Of a stretch of 64,000 nt of DNA, positions 33,223 through 45,498 are shown one piece after another; within the stretch, counting starts at the first letter, position 1; every line of letters starts with the position of its first letter. Source of the stretch: Amphibalanus amphitrite. Lineage: Eukaryota > Arthropoda > Thecostraca > Balanomorpha > Balanidae. The stretch covers positions 1 through 64,000 of the forward strand of contig NW_024881843.1 in assembly GCF_019059575.1 (NCBI RefSeq), read 5' to 3'. Made by a program: the position numbers and the translations under genes. The notes under the pieces were generated by a model. It saw only the letters and a program-made list of their open reading frames with translations, was not told the origin of the DNA and did not search any database.

Positions 33223-35703
33223 CATAGGTGGGCACGATCCGTTCCTCCGTTCCTCCGTTCCGGAACGCCGTTACAATTTTTAGGAACGGAGGAACGGACT
33301 CGTTACATTTTAAGAAGGGTAACGGACCAAGTAACTTCCGTTACATTGGTTGTTCGTTCCTCCGTTACACTTTACAGTTTAGTCCGTTCCTTCGTTCCTC
33401 CGTTACTTTTCGTTGTCCGAGCGGGTTGATCTTTCAGCTAACCCACAGAGCCGGCGTTGCAGTATGTGTTCACAAAGTTCAACACGGGCGTCCTTCAAGC
33501 GCCTCAATCTAGCGCATGTTTCAATGGGAAACGATGTGCTACGTGCAAAAAGGGCTACCCTCTCAGAAAGTGGCAGCGGAACATCTTTAATTAAGGGAGA
33601 GGGGGTGGGGCACTGCCGAATTTTGGTCCCATTCCTTCCATGCAACGAACATAGGGCCATGGATGGAGATAATAATGTTATCTCAGTGTTATCTCATCCA
33701 TGATAGGGCTAATGTTAAAATGCCAAAATCAAAGGGGGGCACGGTGCGCCGGTGCCCTCCCCCCGTTCCGCCGCCTATGCTCTCAGATGCCAACCTGGAA
33801 CGTCTAGTGTTCGTGAAGGGCAACCGGCATCTGGCCGGGGAGCGAGTTACCTAAGTGTGGAACTACCCAGCGCCGAGCCGGCCGGATGACGTCACACCAC
33901 GGCCAGTGCCGGCGCGGCGGCAGACTGGCCGGGATTGGCATGGTCTTAACTTGGCGAAGAGGCATCGGACGCCAAACTTCTGCTGCAGCTATTAATCACA
34001 TTTCATGCGTTTCTTCCATGTGATGAGCTATCAAATCCTTCGAATACCTAATGTGTAGGTGAGCGTACCTGCATTTAGCAGTGTGTGCTATGCTATGTGG
34101 ATGGGCACATCCGACAGTCGACAGTGACACACTGCGCAATGGATTCCGATATTGCTTGGCTGATTCTGGCTTTGTGTCTTCGAACGAACCATTGAAAGGG
34201 AGGACGTCATCTTTAAAGGTTGTTAGGTGCACTCAAACGTTTTAAGATAAGCAACTGCTGATTGAATTTCTGGCGAGGGTTGGTGGAACGCTCTGTTTAC
34301 AAATGAGTATCTATCTACCTAGTACCTACCTGCAGTGGCAAATAACTGGTTCGCGTTCAGTTAGGCATGATTCACGAAGTCCCTTATCTTTTATTAGACT
34401 TATTAAGCCCAATGTGCAACATTTGCGTCTTTTCGCGTTGTATCGGGTAGCAAATGAGAAAATCTGCTTCTTCTCCACAGCCCTCAATTCAAGAAACCGT
34501 CCTTTTCCTTATCGCATCATTCCAGAACATAATTTTCAAACATGGGTATCTTCCCCACACAAAAAAAAACTGAAGCAGTTTCCTTCGGCTCCAATGCGCC
34601 GCTCGCCCAGGGAGACGGAAGTGTTATATTCTCGGCGGTCCAGTCTGCATTCTGCAGCACACTCAAACTTGGCGGACCCCCAGCGCACGACTGAACGATT
34701 CGTATTGTTGTGACTTGTGAGTGACTGTGACAATTCACTGGTGGTTTCGGAATAATTAATAGGCGGCGCAGCCCAGTGCCTCTTACAATGAATTACAGTG
34801 GCGAATGCACTATTGCAGAGAAGAAATGGATTGAGCAGAGCAGATGCCCAACCTCGCTGTATTATCAACTAAACATTAGGTACGCTTTACATTTTAATCA
34901 GGCAATCATATAAACAAACGACTTGCGAGTTGCGACCCTTCCGCCTTACATAACTCGGCAGAATGCCCCTGAGTCGGCTAAACTGCACTGCATCTCTTCA
35001 AACCTTAAGTATTTTACAATTTACCACTCAGCTATGCAACAGGCTTATAATTCACTGCTCAAGTCTCAACCCCTTTTTCCCTATCATCTTTTTGGCACCG
35101 TCAATCGTCATCTGCGCTGCCCATTGTCCAGCAAATAATCCGGCCGTCTCCAGTTCTCTGGCAGGGGCTTCCAAACTCAAGCGAACTCGCCGAAGTTTCG
35201 CCATTCAATGCGCAGGATCTGTACAATTGAGTTTGAGAGCCTCTGGGTTGGCTCGGCGCGCCTGCGCCGCGTCGTTGGTCCGGCCAAGTACGCGAGTAAC
35301 GTCATGCTATAAGCGTCATCCCCCGACCAAAGTCACCAATCAGAGCCCTAGAATCGACTTGTAGTTCCACACTTAGGTAACTCGCGGCCGGGGACAAGTG
35401 ATGTGCATCAGTACCACCAGACGTTCCAAGGTTTAGTGTCCAATCAGTGCCCGCTGTCTTGGTAGATTTGGTGGGCATTCCTCTTTCTCGGTAGGTTTAG
35501 TTTGTGTCAGAATAGTCTAAAAAAATATGTGAAATACATAACATTTTAACGTTTTTTTTTTTGCGGTAACGGAGAAACGGACTAAAGAACTTCCGTTACA
35601 TTATATGCAGAGGAACGGAGGAACGAGTAACGGAAGTCACGTTTTGAAGGAACGGAGGAACGAGTAACGAAGTTACAATTTTGGGGAACGATGCCCACCT
35701 ATG
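33223..35703. mobile_element. hAT-type non-autonomous element, 2.5 kb
   Basis: Ends CATAGGTGGGCACGATCC and GGAACGATGCCCACCTATG are inverted, with a perfect 8-bp duplication ACTGTATA (33215-33222 and 35704-35711). Subterminal regions are built of CCTCCGTTCC/GGAACGGAGGAACG repeats on both sides. A second internal inverted pair (GTTACCTAAGTGTGGAACTA at about 33846-33866 and its inverse at about 35361-35382) delimits the middle part. No transposase frame. Nested in the CACTG element. Confidence 0.88.
33568..33779. mobile_element. hAT-type MITE, copy 3
   Basis: Same family as 35-186 and 1725-1886, here 212 bp because of an internal expansion around 33657-33700. Perfect 8-bp duplication CTCTCAGA (33560-33567 and 33780-33787). 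The first base is A in place of C. Nested in the 33223-35703 hAT element. Confidence 0.88.
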
Positions 35704-36122
35704 ACTGTATATAGGTCAGGTCCGTCTAAGTCAACACGCTCTTCACTAACACCTCGCCCGCCGCCCCGCACAACGTGCTGTGTACTACGCGCAAAAGATG
35801 GCGGCCACCGGCAGCTCCTCGCGACGTATGCTAAAACCCCTTCGTAACTCCCCTTTTACTCCTGTCGGAACGTTCGGGAAAGGTTTTTCGGAAGTAATGG
35901 AGAGTTGCGTCACAGAGTTATGGGGTGTCACACTTGGAGTCATTTCGCCATCCATTAAGAACTCTTGAAAACTCTTTCGCAAAATGAGGAAGGCTCGAAG
36001 TTACCCTAGAACACACTCAATAACTCTGCTGGAAAGGGAGTTATCAATGGTTTTAAGGCGTTTTCAGGGGAGCATTTTCAAGAGTTTTGACCCATATGGA
36101 GTCAATTTTTTTCTCAGTGTAG

Positions 36123-37316
36123 TCTACTATTATAAATCTTAAAAAGTTCCACGCCGCCGCCGTCGGGGTTACTCCCTAAAAGGCTTATTACGGCGCCGTC
36201 GATTGACGCAGGAGGGTGAAATTTTCACGACTCGTGGGTCACGTCATTCAACAGGTCGTATTAAATTTTGGGCACGATGTGGCCGGGGGTGCGCCCGTGG
36301 CGCGTGCTCATGTGCGCCATAGGGTTAGCATTAGAATCGACAAAAACAGGTCATTGCTCGGGAACGGTAAGGGCTACAGGGGTGAAATTTTCACACCAAG
36401 TCGAGCGCGTGCACTCATTTGTCGTATTAAATTTTCGAGGGTGTGGGTTCAGCGGTGTGCACGTGATGGGGCCGCGACCGGCGCCGAGCAGAGGGCACGT
36501 GCTTTAGGCTCAGTTGTTCGCTTAGAAAACTGAGTGAAAAGCATCAGAGCCAACGAAGGCCGACACAAGGCACCGCTCGCCAAGGGGATTCGCCAGTAAA
36601 TACAATTAATTTGCTTTTGCAATATCTCAGCCGTTTCTGGGCCGATTTAGCTGAAACTTGGACTGTCGGTGGTAGTGTAGTGTAGGGTAGGGTAGGGTAG
36701 GGTAGGGTAGGGAAGGGTAGGGTAGGGTAGGTTAGGGTAGGGTAGGGTAATTTAGGGGTAGGGGTAGGGTAGGGTAGGGTAGGGTATAGGGTAGTGTAGG
36801 GTAGGATAGGGTAGAGTTAGGTAGGGTAGAGTTAGGTAGGGTAGGGTAGGGTAGGGTAGGGTAGGGTAGGGTAGGGGATTGTAGGGTAGGGTAGGGTAGG
36901 GTAGGGGATTGTAGGGTAGGGTAGGGGATTGTAGGGTAGGGTAGGGGATTGTAGGGTAGGGTAGGGTAGGGGTAGGGTAGGGTAGAGTAGGGTAGGGTAT
37001 GGTAGGGGTAGGGTAGGGTAGGGTAGTGTAGGGGTAGGGTAGGGTAGGGTAGGGTAGGGTTGGGTAGGGTAGGGTAGGGTAGGGTATGGTAGGGTAGGGT
37101 AGGGTACGGTAGGGTTGAATTGAGTAACATCCTAACTTACAAAGGGCTCGAACGACTCGCATGCATTACCATCATACTTTACAGTTCAATTAAAAGCAGT
37201 TACCCAGTTATACACAAATAATACCAATAAAACGCAAGTTTCTACACCCAAAACTAATGCATCCGTCAATCATACATATCAAAACATACAGTTATCGCGT
37301 AAACCTGTACCTCTAG
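36123..37316 (+). mobile_element. Helitron array, copy 3 (uninterrupted)
   Basis: Starts TCTACTATTATAAATCTT and ends CCTCTAG joined directly to copy 4. It is the cleanest copy (1194 bp). Head with roughly 105-codon frame at 36216-36533; ATCTCAGCCGTTTCTGGG at about 36622; GGGTA array about 36678-37117; tail with the 3' hairpin. Confidence 0.9.
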
Positions 37317-38638
37317 TCTACTATTATAAATCTTAAAAAGTCCGCCCACGCCGCCCACGCCGCCGTCGGGGTTACTCCCTAAAAGGCTTATTAAGGCGCC
37401 GTCGATTGACGCAGGAGGGTGAAATTTTTACCAGTCGTGGGTCACGTAATAAAACAGATCGTATTAAATTTTGGGCACGATGGGCTGGGGGTGCGCCCGT
37501 GGCGCGTGCTCATGTGCGCCATAGGGTTAGCATTAGAATCGGCAAAAACAGGCCATTGCTCGGGAACGGTGGGGGCTGCGGGGATGAAATTTCCATGCCA
37601 AGTCGAGCGCATGCATTCATTTGTCGTATTAAATTTTCGAGGGTGTGGGTTCAGCGGTGTGCACGTGGTGGGGCCGCGACCGGTGCCGAGCAGAGGGCAC
37701 GTGCTTTAGGCTCAGTTGTTCGCTTAAAAACTGACTGGAAATAATCAGTGCCGGGAGGTCGTTGACCTTTGACAACGAAGGCCGACACAAGGCACCGCTC
37801 GCCAAGGGGATTCGCCAGTAAATACAATAAATTTGTTTTTGCAATATCTCAGCCGTTTCTGGGCCGATTTAGCTGAAACTTGGACTGTCGGTGGTAGTGT
37901 AGGGTAGGGTAGGGTAGGGTAGGGTAGGGTAGGGTAGGGTAGGGTAGGGTAGGGTAGGGTAGGGTAGGGTAGGGTAGGGTAGTGTAGGGGTAGGGTAGGG
38001 TAGTGTAGGGGTAGGGTAGGGTAGGGTAGTGTATGGGTAGGGTAGGGTAGGGTAGGGGTAGGGTAGGGTTAGGGTAGTGTAGGGTAGGGTAGGGGTAGGG
38101 TAGGGTAGGGTAAGGTAGTGTATAGAGATAGGGTAGGGTAGGGTAGGGTAGGGCGGGGTAGGGATAGGTAAGGGTAGGGTAGTGTAGGGGTAGGGTAAGG
38201 TAGGGTAGGGTAGGGATAGGGTAGGGTATGGTAGGTTAGGGTAGAGTAGGGTAGGGTAGGGTAGGGTAGTGTAGGGGTAGGGTATGGTAGGGTAGGGTAT
38301 GGTAGAGTAGGGTAGGGGTAGGGTAGGGTATGGTAGGGTATGGTAGGGTAGGGGTAGGGTAGGGTAGTGTAGGGTAGTGTAGGGGTAGGGTAGGGTAGGG
38401 TAGGGCCGGGGGTAGGGTAGGGGTAGGGCAGGGGTAGGGTTGAGTTCAAAAAGGGCCCAACATACAAAACACTTGAACACCCCGCAACTATCACCTTCCC
38501 TTATAGTTTAATTAAAAACAGCTACCCAAATCTACCCAAATAATACAGCTAAAAATACAAGTCAATCACCCAAACTAATGCACCCGTAACATAACATAAA
38601 TCAAAACATACAGTTATCGCGTAAACCTGTACCTCTAG
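37317..38638 (+). mobile_element. Helitron array, copy 4 (uninterrupted)
   Basis: 1322 bp with the same start and CTAG end. Array at about 37897-38440 with a GGGTAGGGGTA pattern. The tail between the array and about 38600 is more diverged than in copies 2 and 3 (AAAAAGGGCCCAACATACAAAA), so this copy is from a different sub-lineage. Confidence 0.9.
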
Positions 38639-41600
38639 TCTACTATTATAAATCTTAAAAAGTCCGCCCACGCCGCCGTCGGGGTTACGCCGTCGGCGTT
38701 ACTCCCAAAAACGCCTATTGCGGCGCCGTCGATTGACGCACGAGGGTGAAATTTTCACGACTCGTGGGTCACGTAATTCAACAGGTCGTATTAAATTTTG
38801 GGCACGATGCGGCCGGGGGTGCGCCCGTGGCGCGTGTTCATGTGCGCCATGGGGTAAGCATTAGAATCGCGACCGGCGCCGAGCAGAGGGCACGTGCTTT
38901 AGGCTCAGTTTCTTCGCTTGCAAACCTGAGCGAAATCAGAGCCGGGAGGTCGTTGACCTTTGGCAATGAATACCGACGCCGGGCACCGCTCGCCAAGGGG
39001 ATTCGCCAGTAAATACAATTTGTTTCAATTTTGTTTGTTTTTGCAATATCTCAGCCGTTTCTGGGCCGATTTAGCTGAAACCTGGACTGTCGGTGGTAGT
39101 GTAGGGTAGGGTAGGGTAGTGTAGTGTAGTGTAGGGGTAGGGTAGGGTAGGGTAGGGGTAGGGTAGGGTAGGGTAGGGTAGTGTGGTGTAAGGGTAGGGT
39201 AGGGTAGGGTAGTGAAAGTATCTCAGCCGTTTCTGGGCCGATTTAGCTGAAACCTGGACTGTCGGTGGTAGTGTAGGGTAGGGTAGGGTAGTGTAGGGGT
39301 AGGGTAGGGGTAGGGTAGGGTAGGGTAGGGTAGGGTAGTGTGGTGTAAGGGTAGGGTAGGGTAGTGAAAGGGTTGGGTAGGGTAGGGTAGGGTAGGGTAG
39401 GGTAAGGTGGGGGTAGGGTAGGGTAGGGTAGGGTAGGGTAGTGTGGGAGTAGGGTAGGGTAGGGTAGGGTAGAGTAGGGTAGGGTAGTAGGGTAGGGTAG
39501 GGTAGAGTAGGGTAGGGTAGTAAGGTAGGGTAGGGTAGGGTAAGGTAGTAGGGTAGGCTAGGGTAGGGTAGGCTAGGGTAAGGTAGGGTAGGGTAGTGTA
39601 GGGATAGGTTAGGGTAGTGTAGGGGTAGGGTAAGGTAGGGTAGGGTAGGGCAGGGTAGTGTAAGGGTAGGGTAGGGCAGGGTAAGGTAGGGTAGGGTAGT
39701 AGGGTAGGGTAGGGTAGTGTAGGGGTAGGTGTAGGGTAAGGGTAGGGTAGGGTAGGGTAGGGTAGTGTAAGGGTAGGGTAGGGTAGGGTAGGGTAGGGTA
39801 TTGTACGGTAGGGTAGGGTAGGGGTAGGGTAGGGTAGTGTAAGGGTAGGGTAGGGTATGGTATGGTAGGGTAGGGTAGGGTAGTGTAGAGGTAGAGGTAG
39901 GGGTAGGGTAGGGTAGGGTAGGGTAGGGTAGGGTAGGGTAGGGTTGAATTGAGTAACATCCTAACTTAAGGGCTCGAACAACTCGCATGCATCACCATCA
40001 TACTTTACAGTTCAATTAAAAGTAGTTGCCCAGTTCTTCACAAATAATACCAATAAAAATGCAAGTTTCTACACACAAACTAATGGGGCGTTCCACGACA
40101 AATCGACAAGTGCCCTGCACCCTCATATTTTATTTTTTGCTTAAAATTGGTCTAATGGGTTGTGATGGGCGGGGAAGCCAGCTGTGGCAAGGATTTTTTT
40201 CTTCGAACAACGGTTTCTGAGATATAGCCTCGGGCAATTCCCTGAGGTCGCGCTGCAGCCCTATGTTTGGCGGCCTATAACTCAAACACTATTGGTTTCT
40301 ACGATAAAAACTTTATATGGTTCAACTCACAATCAACCAACAAACATTTTGGCTATCTCGGATTTTCAATTTTTGAAAATTTTGATCACGTGACCTTTTG
40401 ACCTATTTTTCGAAGAGTGACCTTGATATTTTCCCCACTGAAAGTTGCAATTTCGTCTGATGACGATTAAAGCCTTATCAATTGTCATTCATATGCGAAA
40501 ATAAAAAAAGTGGATATCGCCCTGCGTTGACCTCAGGTCAGGTCATTTTGATGACCTGTTCATTATTACGAGCGGGAGCGACAGCGAGATCTCGAGAATA
40601 AAGCAAGATAGCGACAAGCGGTAAACGGTGCAGGGTACACACGGATAAGGTCTATAATTTTTAATGAGGTCATTTTTAGGTCAGGTCAAAGATGACGTCA
40701 CAGAAGCAAAAAGGAAGTCAACATTGCGGCACTACATATATACGAAGTTTTTCTCGAATAACTTTCAAGGTATCCCAGCTAGGAACAAACTAATATCACC
40801 ATCGTGATCCTCTCGTCGATCCGCATCGAAACATATGTATGTTGACCTCGAAAGGTCGAAAGGTCAAAAGTTGACCTTAGGTCACGTGACCTAAGGTCAA
40901 CCTTTGACCTTTCGACCTTTCGAGGTCAACATACATATTTTTTCGATGCGGATCGACGAGAGGATCACGATGGTGCTATTAGTTTGTTCCTAGCTGGGAT
41001 ACCTCGAAAGTTATTCGAGAAAAACTTCATATATATGTAGTGCCGCAATTTTGACTTCCTTTTTGCTCCTGTGACGTCATCTTTGACCTGACCTGAAAAT
41101 GACCTGAGTAAAAATTATAGACCTTATCCGTGTGTACCCTGCACCGTTTACCGCTTGTCGCTACCTTGCTTTATTCTCGAGATCTCGCTGTCGTTCCCGC
41201 TCGTCACGTGACCTAAGGTCAACTTTTGACCTTTCGACCTTTCGAGGTCAACATACATATGTTTCGATGCGGATCGACGAGAGGATCACGATGGTGCTAT
41301 TAGTTTGTTCCTAGCTGGGATACCTTGAAAGTTATTCGAGAAAAAACTTTATATATATTTAGTGCCGCAATTTTGACTTCCTTTTTGCTCCTGTGACGTC
41401 ATCTTCGACCTGACCTGAAAATGACCTGAGAAAAAATTATAGACCTTATCCGTGTGTACCCTGCACCGTTTACTGCTTGTCGCTATCTTGCTTTATTCTC
41501 GAGATCTCGCTGTCGCTCCCGCTCGTAATAATGGACAGGTCATAAAAATGACCTGACCTGAGGTAAAAGCAGGGCGATATCCACTTTTTTTATTTTCGCA

Positions 41601-42080
41601 TATGAATGAAAATTGATAAGGCTTTAATCGTCATCAGACAAAATTGCAACTTTCAGTGGGAAAAATATCAAGGTCACTCTTCGAAAAATAGATCAAAAGG
41701 TCACGTGATCAAAATTTTCAAAAATTGAAAATCCGAGATAGCCAAAATGTTTGTTGGCTGATTGTGAGTTGAACCATATAAAGTTTCATCGTAGAAAACC
41801 AATAGTTTCTGAGTTACAGGCCGCCAAACATAGGGCTGCAGCGCGACCTCCAGGAATTGCCCGAGGCTATATCTCGGAAACCGTTGTTCGAAGAAAAAAA
41901 TCCTTGCCACAGCTGGCTTCCCCGCCCATCACAACCCCTTACACCAGTTTTCAACGAAAAATAAAATATGAGGGTGCAAATTTAATTTTTTATTTGTCGA
42001 TTTGTCGTGGAACGCCCCTAATGCATCGGTTAATCATACATATCAAAACATACAGTTATCGCGTAAACCTGTACCTCTAG
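38639..42080 (+). mobile_element. Helitron array, copy 5 (interrupted by palindrome)
   Basis: Starts after CTAG of copy 4 and ends CCTCTAG at 42074-42080, followed by T (42081), as expected for insertion between A and T. The head is shortened by a deletion (about 38866-38870) relative to other copies. Array at about 39099-39943, within which the ATCTCAGCCGTTTCTGG...GGTGGTAGTGTA segment has been duplicated (39216-39275). The element 40085-42018 is inserted in the tail. Confidence 0.88.
40085..42018. mobile_element. Long palindromic element with TAAT target duplication
   Basis: Ends GGGGCGTTCCACGACAAATC and the inverse are flanked by TAAT (40081-40084 and 42019-42022); the other Helitron copies show the uninterrupted AACTAATGCAT. 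The two halves pair along their whole length around an axis at GGTCACGTGACC (about 40882-40893). A roughly 320-bp segment of the right half is present twice in tandem (about 40882-41207 and 41206-41527). TGACCT half-sites are abundant. No coding region. Superfamily unknown. Confidence 0.85.
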
Positions 42081-43517
42081 TAAGTTACTTAAATCTAAGA
42101 TTTTCAAAATTTTCAAAAAACGGGATATACGCTATAAAGCTCTATTAGAACATTAGATGTTCCAAATTTCAGCTTTCTTTCTTGATTTTTGACCCCCAAA
42201 TTGTAAAAGAAAATGCTCCAACATGTAGGTATAGGGCATGGTGACGTCATAAGCATTTTCGTGATTTTTAGGCACTTCTGAACATCACATGTGAAAATAA
42301 ATGGCAGCATTAGATTCCTGGGACAAAGCTCGTCTAGAAAAGTGCATTGTTATGTCATAAATGAACAAATGAAAAATTGACTCTTCTTACCTGACTTGGT
42401 GATGTGTAGTATACATATGTAAACGTTTTATTTATGCTTTCAATACACAGCAATGACATGGACAGTGACTTTGGGTCACATATAGCCATGACCATCGGAT
42501 TCTGCGTGAAAAAAAAATCCATAAAACATGTGTCGCATGCCCACGTAGCAGAAAGTGACCTTATTTGACCTGACCTGACCTTGACCCGTGCTTAGTATGG
42601 CCCCTATACGCACATGGTTCCTTCACTAAGTCTTTGAGGTCTTTTTTGTGAGTTTCGAGCAGGAGCTATCGATTCCGCGTCCGTAAGCCTCATCATGCAG
42701 AAACCCCAGAATTTGACATTTGACCCGACCTTGACCCGAAAGTTGACCTCAATCTTAAAATCTGAAGAGTGCTTTGGGAAGGTCTCGTAGAGACCTTCCC
42801 AAGAAGGCCCCAAACCCTTCGAGTTGCGCCCCCCAACTCGAATGGAATCGACACTGGCCCTTGTGCCCTGTGTGCGCCCTTGGCAGAATTCGTATTGCAC
42901 TGAGGCTTGAGACTTGATGCTTTCTGTAGCCTGTAAATTGGGGTCTTGGACCCTGGTCTTCCATACAAAAAAATTGATGAAATTAAGCTAAATTACTGTT
43001 ATTTGCTGTCTTATCTCTGTTGATTCAAGTCTGTTTATTGGCGCATCAAACAAACAAACTATCATCATGTCGGAAGCTGAGGGACACCCATGCACATTAA
43101 TGCACATCTATACCATTACGGTTGCCTTGGCACCCCGGAACACTGATGAAGACAAGGCTTCGCCAATTTATGAGGTCTATCTCATTGCGAGCCCCTGGGC
43201 AATACCGTTTACCTGACTTAGAATGAGTGCAAGGTGTTGTTTACTTGATTTTTTTTTGTGGGACTTACGCCCAAAGAAACACGTGAGTTCTCGGGCTCAG
43301 CTGAACGTACTCTGGGTGTGCCGGCTGAGGCCGGTCTCGTCCAGTGAACTCACCGGTCGCCATGTCTGTTTTATCATCCACTCGGTTATATGATGGAAAT
43401 GGCAGGGATTGGGTCCCGTGAGCCCCATGCCCCCGCGGCCGCCAGTGCATGCGATAAATTGTTTTGTTCTTTGCTGATCTGTTTTTCTGAATGCTGAAAT
43501 ATACACAGACGGTTTAA

Positions 43518-44548
43518 CCCTCGCCGGACCTATTGGTTTTCTACATACGCGCCGGCCGAGGGGGGGGGGCGGGTACGACCCCCCCCTCGCCGTTTCGCCC
43601 CTGGTGGAGCTAGCGCGTCGCGGAAAAAACGAGCGTGTGCGCCGTTACGAGACGCAGAGATTGGTACCCGATTTTAAGGTCCTAGGTCAACCGATGACCT
43701 CTGAGGTCAGGTCAAGTGCCCCAAGGTACGGTTCAGTTTTTGGTGAATAACTTCGCAAAAAACGGCCGCAGAGCGCCGATTTTGGCAGCATCGTGTTCGT
43801 CTCGCTCAGGCGCGTCGAATGATATACTTTTTGTCCGGGTCAGGTCAACTTGGGGTGTTGACCTCAGGTCAAGGTCAGGTCAGCACCCCCAGGTCACGAA
43901 GTTGGTCGAAAGGGGTCATGTCGCATATCATTCGATTCGGCAGGTCTTCCTGAGTCCATTGGTGGCTTTCCCGACTCGCTAGCTCAATTTGATCAAGAGT
44001 TATTGACGAAAAACTAATTTGACCTTGATGACGTCATAAATGACGTCACGCAAGGTCAACATTGCAAAAGTGACGCATCTAACCTTGCAAGGAGTGCATC
44101 AAATCACGATTCTGTGTGCTTGAGATAGTTGGAGATCGTTCCCGGCGCCAGAATAGCAGTTTTCATTTTTCCCCATTGACTTATAATGGTGAGGTCACGA
44201 AAATGACCTGACCTCATATGACCTTTAGGAAAAATCCGAGATATACAAGTTGTGGGACTCATAATGGATACTAGATCCTGCAAGTTTCATTTCCATGTGA
44301 CATCTCCTCTGGCAGTGAGGGCGTTGCGAAGTTGCGACATCTGAAGACCGTGCAGAGGTTCACTTATGACGTCATAGGTCAGTGACCTGACCTGACCCAA
44401 AAATGCGGTTGGTGTCAAAAGATGCGGCTTGGATCAAAGGTCAGGTATGCCAAGTTTCAGCTCTCTATCGCCAGCGTGTTCGGAGCTATCGCGAAAAAAC
44501 CCTATGGGGGGGGGGCGGCACCCGCCCCCCCCCCTCGGCCGGCGAGGG
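43518..44548. mobile_element. TTAA-flanked element (piggyBac-like), 1.0 kb
   Basis: TTAA at 43514-43517 and 44549-44552. Left CCCTCGCCGG then GCCGGCCGAGGGGGG; right CCTCGGCCGGCGAGGG. G/C hairpins near both ends (about 43560-43588 and 44507-44535). AGGTCA and TGACGTCA motifs inside; several blocks are shared with 61713-62800. Confidence 0.82.
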
Positions 44549-45085
44549 TTAAGCTAATCATGAATTTTCGGCTGCTCAATGACGAATAGTTTCGCCCATG
44601 GACGATCTGTTTTGCACAAAGTTGAACCTTATGTCGAGTTGTAGAGGAGGGCCGCCGAATAGTTTTGCACAATAGTGATTCTTTGTGGCTAATCGCCCAT
44701 TTGTAGCGCTACACTGAAAATAAATTCACACCCGCTCCTGGTGTTTACACCTTTTTTGGAAATATTTACACCCCACCGTTTTTGAGCACCTGCACCGGTG
44801 TAGTTTCAACACCAAGCTTTGGTGTAAGCATACACTGGATCCTGGTGTAACACCAGGCACATACACTGGCGTATGGCGTTAAATCACTGTAAGTACACCA
44901 GTTTGTGGTGCTACCCGACGTCTTTACACCATAAAAAGGTGCTACACCATTAATTTGCACCTTCTTTACGGGTACAAAACAAATACCCTTACACCAATGT
45001 GTGGTGTTAGTAGCCAATTGGGTACACCCTCTTCCGGTGTTGTGAAGGAGATACACCGGTGTTTGGTGTAGCTGCAGCTCGATGA

Positions 45086-45187
<102 letters not shown>

Positions 45188-45418
45188 CGTGTGCATGGGT
45201 CTGTGTGAACATATGTGACAAGTCCATATAGGTATACTGTGGCTTGCCTAGACCCCATACAAAGCAAAGCATTCCTTAAATAAAGACAATTTATTTTGTA
45301 ACGTCCGAGACGAGCAATAAACAAATGTTATTAACAAAAATTGCGGCAACTGTGAGTGGCGCTTTCTCAAGTGCACGGGTGGTCACCGGACTCTGCTGAC
45401 AACATACCAGACCAGACA

Positions 45419-45492
45419 TTTATCTCACACTTATTTATCACACTTATTTATCACACTTATTTATCACACTTATTTATCACTTATTTATCTCA
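45419..45492. repeat. 14-bp tandem repeat (CACACTTATTTATC), about 5 copies
   Basis: Direct repeats of a CACACTTATTTATC unit just before the hAT-like MITE. Confidence 0.85.
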
Positions 45493-45498
45493 CTGACA

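Larger units (their letters stand above)
30378..36119. mobile_element. CACTG-ended TIR element with subterminal repeats (CACTA/Mirage/Chapaev-like), 5.7 kb
   Basis: Ends CACTGAGAAAAA and TTTTTCTCAGTG are inverted and flanked by TA (30376-30377 and 36120-36121). The adjacent Helitron copies give the uninterrupted CTCTAG site. Both ends carry several hundred bp of loosely repeated ACTCCC/ACACCCC/ACTCTCC motifs (30400-30760 and 35790-36110). CACTR termini, a 2-bp duplication and subterminal repeat fields are features of the CMC superfamily; this is an inference, since no transposase is present. The interior has been invaded by 31588-32491 and 33223-35703. Confidence 0.75.
28808..36122 (+). mobile_element. 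Helitron array, copy 2 (interrupted by CACTG element)
   Basis: Starts TCTACTATTATAAATCTT directly after CTAG of copy 1. GGGTA array at about 29396-30176. Its 3' terminal CTCTAG is split by the 30378-36119 element: CTCTA precedes and TAG (36120-36122) follows, the TA being duplicated. The subterminal hairpin (TACAG...CTGTA, about 30348-30371) is intact. A short inverted piece TACCCTACCC interrupts the array at about 30061-30070. Confidence 0.85.
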
